A stretch of DNA of 33,023 bases from a bacterium (GTDB lineage Bacteria; Sysuimicrobiota; Sysuimicrobiia; Sysuimicrobiales; Segetimicrobiaceae): positions 1-33,023 of the forward strand of contig DATGJN010000028.1 of assembly GCA_035295165.1 (NCBI GenBank), read 5' to 3'. Within the stretch, counting starts at the first letter, position 1, and every line of letters starts with the position of its first letter. Under the pieces are notes generated by a model that saw nothing but the letters and a program-made list of their open reading frames with translations, did not search any database and had not been told where the DNA came from. The translations under genes and the position numbers were made by a program. Shown here piece after piece: positions 13,592 to 21,131 of the stretch.

Positions 13592-15330
13592 TGCGGACAC
13601 TTCTGGCCCTACTGACGGTTCTCACCCTGGGCGCAACGATGGCGCTGGCGGCGCCCACGCCCGCGCGCCCCGCAGCGACGGGTGTCGCGACATTGACGGT
13701 TGACCTAGTGGACGTGCCGTTGACCGACGCGCTCTCGATCCTGGCGCGGACCGCGCATATCAATCTGGTCGTTCAAGGCGCGATGACCGGGACGGTGACA
13801 TTGCGCGTCGCGAACCAAACGGTTGATCAGGCGCTCGCGGTGCTCGCAAGCACCTATCGCCTTGACGTCAGCCGGGTCGGCCCGACGTACATCGTGCGCC
13901 AGTTGGCCGGTGACGCTATCCGGATCGCGCCCGCACAGGTCGGCTCATCCGATGTGGTTGTGCGTACCTACAATCTGCGGTACGCGTTGGCGAGTGAGGT
14001 CGCATCAGAGATTCGAACGCTTCTTGGCGTTTCCCCCGCTACGAATACCCAACAGGCGACCGTGATCGGGCAGCCGCCGACAGCCCCACAAGGTGGCGGG
14101 AGCTCAGGGGCAGGCTCGACGACCGGGACAGGAACGACGCCCACGAACGGCGGCACTGGGGCTCCATCGGGCGGCGGATATACAGCTCCAACCTCAGCAG
14201 CACCGCCGGCGTCGACCGCGCCGAGTAGTCCTAGCCAAGCGACAGGTGGGCAGGCTACACAGAAGGGCGTGGCCGTGGCGAGCGATGACCGGACGAACAG
14301 CATCACTGTGGCGGCCTCATTCGATCTTCAAGTCCAAGTCCAGGATGCGATCCTCCGACTCGACCGTCCAACTGGCGGGCCACAGATTGTGACCCCTCAC
14401 GGGAGTAACGCGCCAGCCCCGCAAACCGGCAGCTCGAGTGGTGACCCGGTAGTGGGAGCGCGGGTCTCGAACGGGACCTACCGCTACGATATCCGCTACG
14501 CCGACCCTCAGTCGATGGCAAGCGCAGTCTTGAATCAGGTGAACGGCGTCACGGTGCTCGTGGATCTTCGGACAAACTCCCTGTACGTAACAGGCGACTC
14601 CGGACTACAGCGGCAGGTGAGCGCGATCCTGAGCACGCTCGATAGCCCAAGCGTCCAGATCATGATTCAGACGGAGATCCTGGACATCTCGAAATCGGCG
14701 TCCAGCAACCTCGGGATTCAGTGGTCGTGGCAGCCATTCTCGCTGAGTCAGATCGCGACGGGGAACCAGTTGCAGGGGTCAGGCGTGTACCCGATCGTAG
14801 CGACACTGAACACGCTCGTAACCCAAGGGGAAGGAAGAGTCCTCGCAAACCCGCAGGTGTCGACGCAAAATGGGGTCCAGGCGACGATCAACGTCGGCGA
14901 AACGCTGTACATCCCGGTGACGACCACCACGAATGGCGTATCGACGACAACGCTGACCACGGTCAACGCTGGGATTCTGTTGTTAGTGACCCCACGGCTC
15001 AACGGCAACGGGATGGTCACAAACTCGCTCAACGTGCAGGCGAATAGCATCTCGGGGTACACGCCGCAGGGGTACCCGGACATCACCCAACGCTCTGTGA
15101 GCTCGATCATCACGGTTCACGACGGGGAACCCATCCTGATCGGCGGGTTGATCTCCGATAGCACGACCAAAGCGATCCAGAAGATTCCCGTCCTGGGTGA
15201 CCTCCCGTTGGTCGGATCACTGTTCAAGTACACAACAACGGACCACACATACGACAACATCGTGATGATCCTGACCCCCAGGTTGATTACGCCGCGGAAC
15301 GGCGCAGTCCTGGGATCAGGAACGCATTAG
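13591..15330 (+). CDS. pilQ: PilQ secretin (outer-membrane pilus pore)
   Basis: The 579-residue secretin forms the multimeric outer-membrane gate. It has a signal peptide (residues 1-20, ending ALAA) and an STN/N0-like domain (VDVPLTDALSILARTAHINLVV, then VTLRVANQTVDQALAVLA). A first NolW-type domain is interrupted by a ~75-residue Gly/Ser/Thr/Pro linker (~155-230), and a second NolW domain begins YDIRYADPQSMASAVL. The C-terminal secretin beta-barrel domain contains RVLANPQVSTQNGVQATINVG, VHDGEPILIGGLI and IPVLGDLPLVGSLFKY, and ends VMILTPRLI. The VLGDxPxxGxLF motif is the secretin signature. No AMIN domains are visible, unlike proteobacterial PilQ. It is the fifth gene of pilM-N-O-P-Q. Confidence 0.95.
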   Translation: MRTLLALLTVLTLGATMALAAPTPARPAATGVATLTVDLVDVPLTDALSILARTAHINLVVQGAMTGTVTLRVANQTVDQALAVLASTYRLDVSRVGPTYIVRQLAGDAIRIAPAQVGSSDVVVRTYNLRYALASEVASEIRTLLGVSPATNTQQATVIGQPPTAPQGGGSSGAGSTTGTGTTPTNGGTGAPSGGGYTAPTSAAPPASTAPSSPSQATGGQATQKGVAVASDDRTNSITVAASFDLQVQVQDAILRLDRPTGGPQIVTPHGSNAPAPQTGSSSGDPVVGARVSNGTYRYDIRYADPQSMASAVLNQVNGVTVLVDLRTNSLYVTGDSGLQRQVSAILSTLDSPSVQIMIQTEILDISKSASSNLGIQWSWQPFSLSQIATGNQLQGSGVYPIVATLNTLVTQGEGRVLANPQVSTQNGVQATINVGETLYIPVTTTTNGVSTTTLTTVNAGILLLVTPRLNGNGMVTNSLNVQANSISGYTPQGYPDITQRSVSSIITVHDGEPILIGGLISDSTTKAIQKIPVLGDLPLVGSLFKYTTTDHTYDNIVMILTPRLITPRNGAVLGSGTH

Positions 15331-15341
15331 GAGGCGGGCGC

Positions 15342-16538
15342 ATGCGTACTTACGAGAAGTCCATTCTGACGGGAGCGGTGAGCGCCGGCCTCATCGTGGC
15401 ACTCTCGTTGCTGATGGCAACGAGTTCAGCGCCGGCATGGGCGGATGGCCTTGGTGGGAGTCAGATCACGGTGAATCAGGATACCGTGACCTCGACCCCA
15501 TACGATCTGACGCTGTCCCCCAACGGTGAGTTCCGAGTGATCCATTTTGACGCGGGACTCGTGAGCTCAGTGCTGGTGGCGAAGCCGTGGCTGCTCACGG
15601 TTTTGATCCAGGGCAACGACGTCGTGCTGCAGTCGAAAGCAACGAGCGGTGACACGCAGTTGGTCGTCTATGTCGGCGCCGTTGGGACGTTGTGGCACGT
15701 CACCATTGGAGCACATGGCGCTGTAGCCACACGGATTCTCGTGCGAGCCCCAGGCGCCGAGCCGGTGACGATGAGCACTCCGACGCCCCCTCAGCCTACA
15801 ACGGTTGCAGTCACAACACAGCGCCCAACGATCGGACCGAACCCGCAGCTCACTGCATTTCTCAGCACGCTGTCGGCCGCCCAGCGAGCAGGGTGGAATG
15901 CGTGGCAGAAGAGTCCATCTGGAACCGGCCTGGCTGATTGGGTCGCGGGACTATCGCCCGCGCAGCAGACGGCATTCAACACTCTCGTGCAGGAAGGGAT
16001 CGTAACGGTCCCGTCAATCCTAGGAGCGCAGCCGGGAGTGCCAGCCATCCCGCCGATGGTCGACACAACCACCGTGTTGGGACAGCAGCCGACCATGGCA
16101 CCAACGATACCGCCAGCAACAGCTGTACCGGTACGGCCAATGGTGGCAGGTGCTTCAGACCCAGTCGGCAACCAAACAGCACCGGTGAGTGGAGTGGTTG
16201 TCACAGGCGCTCCCGAAGGAGTCCTAGTAACGGCAACAGCAGCCCCAACGGCCAAAGGGATAGAGGTTCGCTACACGATTCACAACGGGCTGACCGTTGA
16301 TCTCGGCAACGCTGAAGTTACCGCTACCGATGGGGTAGGACACGATGCAACGGTAGCCGGTATTCCCACAAGGAAGATCGCCGCGGGGCAGGACTTTTCT
16401 GGCACGGTGATCGTCCAGGCTACACACTCGCCGATCACGCTGAAGTGGACGTGGGGCCGGTGGGCGCACGCCAAGACGTGGTTCGTGACATACTCGCTGC
16501 CGAACGGAATGATTCACTTCACGCTGACTGTGTCATAG
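15342..16538 (+). CDS. Secreted two-domain protein, paralogue of the protein at 7344-8432
   Basis: This 398-residue protein follows aggaggcgggcgc and ATG 15342. The signal peptide is at ~1-35 (GAVSAGLIVALSLLMATSSAPAWA). Residues ~50-140 form a beta domain related in layout to the CpaC-N-like domain of its paralogue (SSVLVAKPWLLTVLIQGNDVVLQS, DTQLVVYVGAVG). Two helical repeats follow (LTAFLSTLSAAQRAGWNAW and LADWVAGLSPAQQTAFNTL), then a Pro/Val/Thr linker. The C-terminal beta domain (~300-398) has RYTIHNG, IAAGQDFSGTVIV and ITLKWTWG. It is directly downstream of pilQ (11 nt). A periplasmic or outer-membrane partner of the secretin, such as a stabiliser or pilotin-like factor, is the simplest inference. 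Confidence 0.75.
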   Translation: MRTYEKSILTGAVSAGLIVALSLLMATSSAPAWADGLGGSQITVNQDTVTSTPYDLTLSPNGEFRVIHFDAGLVSSVLVAKPWLLTVLIQGNDVVLQSKATSGDTQLVVYVGAVGTLWHVTIGAHGAVATRILVRAPGAEPVTMSTPTPPQPTTVAVTTQRPTIGPNPQLTAFLSTLSAAQRAGWNAWQKSPSGTGLADWVAGLSPAQQTAFNTLVQEGIVTVPSILGAQPGVPAIPPMVDTTTVLGQQPTMAPTIPPATAVPVRPMVAGASDPVGNQTAPVSGVVVTGAPEGVLVTATAAPTAKGIEVRYTIHNGLTVDLGNAEVTATDGVGHDATVAGIPTRKIAAGQDFSGTVIVQATHSPITLKWTWGRWAHAKTWFVTYSLPNGMIHFTLTVS

Positions 16539-16548
16539 CGTAACCACC

Positions 16549-17388
16549 ATGATGTGGGCGGAAGCACTGGTGATCGGCGCGCTCGGTGGCGCCGCCGCGG
16601 ACTGGATCGCCGCTCGCGGAGCTGGGACCCAGGCGACACGCAGGTCGATGCTGATCACGGCGCTGATCGGTGCCGCGGTAACCGCATTGATCGTAACGCA
16701 TGGGGCACGCGGCTGGCACGCGTGGCTTCTCCCGTTGTGGCTGTGGGGTTGGATCCTTGCAGCCGACGCCGACCTCCGGACCCAGGAACTGTACGATGCG
16801 GACACGTTTGGCTTACTCGCGCTCGCGCTGATCGCGGGGCTGGCCGACCACATCATCCTGGTCGCGCTGGCCGGCGCGGTCGCAATGGCGGCGATCTGGC
16901 TGATCGTTCGTGGCGGGCTCCGGTGGTGGACGTGGCGCGCTTCCGTAATCTTGGCCGGTGTGGGCGCGGTCGTCGCGATCGTCGCCCGTTACCATCTGAC
17001 CGTCGTACAGGCGCAGCTCGCACCCCCAACCAGAGCTATCGTGTACGGAACCATGGCGCACGCTTGGACGGCGGCCATGATATGGATGGTTGTCGGTGCC
17101 GCCGTGGTCGCGCTGGCCCCGGTCCTGGGGTGGATGGGGACGATCAGCCGCCGGGCCCATGGGCCCGATGAGCAGGTCGGTGGGGCCGACGTGCTCCTGT
17201 GGGCCGCGATCGGCGCCTGGTTCGGGCTGCGGTGGGTGTGGCCGGTTGCTGGGGCAGCCGTGATCGCGCTGGCGCTCGTGGCCGGCGCGCAAGTACTGGC
17301 TCGGAAGCGTGGATGGCACCTACCGTGGGCGCCTGAGGGCCTGCCGATCGCTCCGGTGTTGTTCGTGTTGCTGGTGTTTGCATCCTAA
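16549..17388 (+). CDS. pilD: Type IV prepilin peptidase (A24 family), single-domain
   Basis: This polytopic aspartyl protease cleaves the leaders of the prepilins listed above. The 279-residue product has about seven or eight hydrophobic helices. The first catalytic motif is ADLRTQELYD (Asp75, with Asp83 at the PD position) and the second is GGADVLLWAAIGAWFG (Asp214). The canonical second motif is G-x-G-D-x-K; here it is G-G-A-D-V-L, so the third Gly and the Lys are replaced. The N-terminal methyltransferase domain with its CxxC zinc site is absent, so it is closer to the short TadV/archaeal-type enzymes, and pilin N-methylation would need another protein. It lies between a pilus protein and spoVS in the same operon. 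Confidence 0.85.
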   Translation: MMWAEALVIGALGGAAADWIAARGAGTQATRRSMLITALIGAAVTALIVTHGARGWHAWLLPLWLWGWILAADADLRTQELYDADTFGLLALALIAGLADHIILVALAGAVAMAAIWLIVRGGLRWWTWRASVILAGVGAVVAIVARYHLTVVQAQLAPPTRAIVYGTMAHAWTAAMIWMVVGAAVVALAPVLGWMGTISRRAHGPDEQVGGADVLLWAAIGAWFGLRWVWPVAGAAVIALALVAGAQVLARKRGWHLPWAPEGLPIAPVLFVLLVFAS

Positions 17389-17407
17389 GAACGATGGAGG
17401 CCAGGAC

Positions 17408-17677
17408 ATGACCCTCAGGGCGGCAGCGAAAACGGACCCGAAAGCGCTGGCGGGCGCACTGACGAAATCGCTGCAAACGGCAGACACGATGGAGATCCAC
17501 GCCGTCGGGCCGCACGCGGTCAACCAGGCGATGAAGGCGATCGCGATTGCGCGAGGCTACCTGCTCTCATCGGGCCCGGACGTCAGTTGCGTGCCCCTCT
17601 TCATGCGCGTGCAGATCGACGACCAAGAGCGGACGGCGCTCAGGCTCATTGTGGGGATCCGTGATCTCCATGTCTGA
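17408..17677 (+). CDS. spoVS: SpoVS-domain protein
   Basis: The 89-residue product has the SpoVS pattern from end to end: P-K-x-L-A-G-A-L near the start, AVGPHAVNQAMKAIAIARGYL in the centre and FMRVQIDDQERTALRLIV near the end. Length is typical. SpoVS is a small Alba-fold-like protein needed late in sporulation in Bacillus, but homologues are widespread in non-sporulating lineages and probably bind nucleic acid. ATG 17408 follows tggaggccaggac. The gene is 19 nt after pilD, in the same orientation, and closes the operon, so its expression should follow that of the pilus. Confidence 0.9.
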   Translation: MTLRAAAKTDPKALAGALTKSLQTADTMEIHAVGPHAVNQAMKAIAIARGYLLSSGPDVSCVPLFMRVQIDDQERTALRLIVGIRDLHV

Positions 17678-18125
17678 TCCACGGGAGATCGGCGCCAGGG
17701 GATTGCAGCCTGGGCTTCCCGTTGAGCAGACTGCGTTAGAGGGGTCAGGACACACAGTCGAGGTCCGGCGGTGCCGGGCCACCCGGGCTCGCGGGAGCCT
17801 GGCGATAACCGGCAGTGTTACATAAGCGCGCAGACGGGCCGGGTGGCTACACTCCGACGGGCTCCTCCGTGGTCGCCCGGGTCCGTGCGACCGCACAACC
17901 AGGGTGCTCACCGTAGGGCGGGAATCGCCGAAGGGCCATACCGTACCGTTTCCAGGATACCCCTCACCCATGGGCAGGGGGCAACCATACAAGACAAGAA
18001 TACGAGCGCGACGACGAGAACAGATGGTCTGCCTCGTCACAGCGCCACACGCCTGAAACAGCTGGGGGAAGGAAGTGGGGGATGGGAGCGGCGAACGCGC
18101 TGGCGCAATCCGTGGAGGGGCCAGA
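17678..18125. other. 448-nt intergenic stretch between pilus operon and restriction region
   Basis: No convincing gene. A 51-codon frame begins at ATG 17670, overlapping the end of spoVS, but has neutral composition and no clear ribosome site. Several short GC-rich inverted repeats occur (for example gatctcc/ggagatc near 17664-17691), none followed by a T run. I looked for RNase P, tmRNA, SRP and tRNA consensus segments and saw none. It may hold the terminator of the pilus operon and the promoter of res. Confidence 0.5.
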
Positions 18126-21100
18126 ATGAGTCAAGTCGTCATCGAGAACCCAATCATTAACTCGCCTTTCGACGAGCCGACCCGCCATTTCAGGTTTAGC
18201 GACGATGGAATCACGGATGAGGTGGTTGACGGCCGTCGTACCAGTTCGTATTTCATCCCTATCGCCAAGCCGAAAAAGAAAGGGACGCAACAGCTTCAAT
18301 TTGATACGGAGTGGACACAAGATCGCATCGAAGAAAACAGGCTCGTCAACGATATCCGCCGTCGCGTCGCGATGTGGCGCAAGGGCGGCTACGGTGGTGT
18401 GACGCCGACTACCGCACGTTTGATTGCCTACTGGACCGATCCCACCCGCGAGAAGAAGCTATTTTTCTGCCAGAACGAAGGTATTGAAACCGCCATCTAC
18501 ATTACCGAGGTGGCAAAGAAATACGGCGATACATGGATAGAGAACGCGATACGCGCGGCAAACGACACGTCGAACCCCGGTCTGCCGCGTATGGCGTTCA
18601 AGATGGCCACCGGTTCCGGCAAGACCGTCGTTATGGCCATGCTCATCGCCTGGCACACGCTCAACAAGCACGCCAACCCGCAGGATGCACGCTTCTCCGA
18701 CACGTTCCTGATCGTCACGCCTGGCATCACTATCCGCGACCGGTTGCGCGTGCTGTTGCCGAACGACCCGGACAACTACTATCGCCAGCGTGATATTGTC
18801 CCGCCCAGTGACAGGACCGATCTCGGGCAGGCCAAAATCATCATCACCAACTACCACGCCTTGCAACTGCGCGAGAGGGTCGCCGCCGGCAAGATCACGA
18901 AGTCGATTCTCGCCAACGGACAGCCAAGTCCATTCACCGAAACGCCCGACCAGATGGTGCGCCGCGTCTGTCGCGAGTTGAGCACCAAGAAACACATCAT
19001 CATCATCAACGACGAAGCCCATCATTGCTACCGTCGCAAACCCGACGGCGAGGATGAAGCGCTCACCGGCGATGACCGCATCGAAGCTAAACGACGGGAC
19101 GAAGAGGCTCACGTCTGGATTGCCGGGCTCGAGGCCGTAAAGGCTAAGATCGGCGTGAAGGCCATCTACGATCTCTCGGCCACACCGTTCTTTCTGCGCG
19201 GGTCGGGCTACCCCGAAGGCACGCTCTTTCCGTGGGTGGTCTCAGATTTTTCGTTGATTGACGCCATCGAGGCCGGCATCGTCAAAGTGCCCCGCGTGCC
19301 GGTGGCTGACGACTCGATGACAGGTGAGCAGCCCACCTACCGCGACCTATGGCTCCGGATCCGCGAGGACCTGCCCAAAAAAGGACGCAACGCCGATGAG
19401 GTACTTAGCGAACCGAATCTCCCGGTCGAACTGCAAGGTGCGCTGCTCAGTCTCTACGGCAATTACGAGAAGTATTACCGCCTATGGGAGCAGAACGTCG
19501 AGGCCCGCGCCCGCGGCATCACGCCGCCTGTGTTCATCGTCGTCTGCAACAACACCAACGTTTCCAAACTCGTCTTCGACTTTATCGCCGGGTGGGAAAA
19601 ACAGATCGGTAAACAGACGGTCGTCCAGGCTGGGCAACTGCCCATCTTCCGAAACGATGACGGCCATGGCGCCTGGCTGCATCGCCCGAACACCATCCTG
19701 GTGGACAGTCGGCAGCTCGAATCCGGCGAATCAATGAGCAACGACTTCAAGAAGATCGCCGCTCGTGAGATCGACAATTTCAAGTCCGACTACCGCGCCC
19801 GCTTCCCCGGCCGCGATGCCGAAAGCCTGACCGACGAAGACTTGCTGCGCGAAGTAATGAACACGGTTGGCAAGGCGGACAAGCTCGGCGAACATGTCAA
19901 GTGCGTGGTCAGCGTCTCCATGCTCACCGAGGGGTGGGATGCCAACACTGTCACCCATATTCTGGGCGTGCGCGCCTTCGGCACGCAACTGCTATGCGAG
20001 CAGGTGGTCGGACGCGCCTTGCGCCGCATGAGTTACGCGGCCAATAACAACGGCCACTTTGACCCTGAATATGCCGAGGTCTATGGCGTGCCATTCTCTT
20101 TTATCCCGTGCAGCGGTGCAACCGCAGATCCGAAGCCCGGACCGCTGCCCACTCGCGTGCGCGCTCTTGAAAGCCGCATCGCCTGCGAGATCGCCTTTCC
20201 CCGGCTGCTCGGCTACCGCTACGACGTGGCCGGTGAACGGCTCACTGCCTCCTTCAGTGACGAATCTAGGCTGGCCCTTTCCACTGCCGACATTCCCACT
20301 AAGACCGAGAACGCGCCCATCGTCGGTGAATCCAGCATCCACACCCTGGATGATCTCAAGTCCCGCCGGTTCAACGAGGTCGCCTTCCGGCTGGCCCAGC
20401 TCACACTGGAACGATACTTTCGCGACGACGACGGCAACGACAAGCCTTGGCTCTTCCCGCAACTGCTCGGCATCGCCAAACGCTGGCTCGCCGAATGCGT
20501 CACGGTCAAGGACAACGCCTTCCCGCAACTACTGCTGCTGGTCGAGCTCGCGCACGACGCCGTCGACCGCCTCTATAAGGCCATCGTCGCCTCGACCGAC
20601 GGCACAGCGGAGCTCAAGCCCATCCTGCGTCCGTATGACACCATCGGCTCCACCCGGTACGTCGATTTCGACACGACTCGACCGGTTTTCGCCACCCGCG
20701 AGGACAAATGTCACATTTCTCATGTGGTGGCCGATACCGACTCCTGGGAGCAAAAGATGGCCGAAGCCATTGAGAACATGCCCGAGGTCATTCGCTACGT
20801 CAAGAATCACAACCTCAGCTTCACCATCCCCTACACCCTGAACGGCGAAGAAAAGAACTACATCCCCGACTTCATCGTCTGCATCGACGACGGCCATGGT
20901 CGGAACGACCTCTTGAACCTGATCGTCGAAGTGACCGGTGAGAAGAAGAAGGACAAGGCCGCCAAAGTCGCAACGGCACGCACACTGTGGGTGCCGGCCA
21001 TCAACCACCACGGCGGCTTCGGCCGCTGGGCGTTCATCGAAGTCGCCGATCCGTGGGACGCACAAAATCTCATCCGCGACTTTCTGCGACAGGCGCAGGC

Positions 21101-21131
21101 GGAGTCAATAACGGGAGTCGCTCATGGCTAA
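18126..21131 (+). CDS. res: Type III-like restriction endonuclease (Res subunit, SF2 helicase-nuclease)
   Basis: The 1001-residue protein begins at ATG 18126 after gtggaggggccag; the open frame reaches 18075 but that start has no better site. Its opening (IENPIINSPFDEPTRHFRF) matches restriction enzymes annotated as the BPTD_3080 family. SF2 helicase motifs include Walker A MATGSGKT (160-167), DEAH (296-299), SATPF (~358) and VGRALRR (motif VI). Near the C-terminus PDF (914-916) and, about 20 residues later, VEVTGEKK (934-941) form a PD-(D/E)XK-like nuclease site, but Thr stands where the ExK Lys is expected. The enzyme would translocate and cut DNA lacking the Mod methyl mark. It overlaps mod by 8 nt, so the subunits are made together. 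Confidence 0.9.
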   Translation: MSQVVIENPIINSPFDEPTRHFRFSDDGITDEVVDGRRTSSYFIPIAKPKKKGTQQLQFDTEWTQDRIEENRLVNDIRRRVAMWRKGGYGGVTPTTARLIAYWTDPTREKKLFFCQNEGIETAIYITEVAKKYGDTWIENAIRAANDTSNPGLPRMAFKMATGSGKTVVMAMLIAWHTLNKHANPQDARFSDTFLIVTPGITIRDRLRVLLPNDPDNYYRQRDIVPPSDRTDLGQAKIIITNYHALQLRERVAAGKITKSILANGQPSPFTETPDQMVRRVCRELSTKKHIIIINDEAHHCYRRKPDGEDEALTGDDRIEAKRRDEEAHVWIAGLEAVKAKIGVKAIYDLSATPFFLRGSGYPEGTLFPWVVSDFSLIDAIEAGIVKVPRVPVADDSMTGEQPTYRDLWLRIREDLPKKGRNADEVLSEPNLPVELQGALLSLYGNYEKYYRLWEQNVEARARGITPPVFIVVCNNTNVSKLVFDFIAGWEKQIGKQTVVQAGQLPIFRNDDGHGAWLHRPNTILVDSRQLESGESMSNDFKKIAAREIDNFKSDYRARFPGRDAESLTDEDLLREVMNTVGKADKLGEHVKCVVSVSMLTEGWDANTVTHILGVRAFGTQLLCEQVVGRALRRMSYAANNNGHFDPEYAEVYGVPFSFIPCSGATADPKPGPLPTRVRALESRIACEIAFPRLLGYRYDVAGERLTASFSDESRLALSTADIPTKTENAPIVGESSIHTLDDLKSRRFNEVAFRLAQLTLERYFRDDDGNDKPWLFPQLLGIAKRWLAECVTVKDNAFPQLLLLVELAHDAVDRLYKAIVASTDGTAELKPILRPYDTIGSTRYVDFDTTRPVFATREDKCHISHVVADTDSWEQKMAEAIENMPEVIRYVKNHNLSFTIPYTLNGEEKNYIPDFIVCIDDGHGRNDLLNLIVEVTGEKKKDKAAKVATARTLWVPAINHHGGFGRWAFIEVADPWDAQNLIRDFLRQAQAESITGVAHG

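Noticed and set aside
17670-17825. 51-codon frame after spoVS (MSDPREIGARG...)
   Set aside because: It overlaps the end of spoVS, lacks a clear ribosome site, and its composition is like that of non-coding GC-rich sequence. It could be real, but I cannot support it.
19992-21065. Minus-strand open frames opposite res
   Set aside because: Translations of 178 codons each mirror the codon structure of res and have no motifs. res itself shows all helicase motifs.
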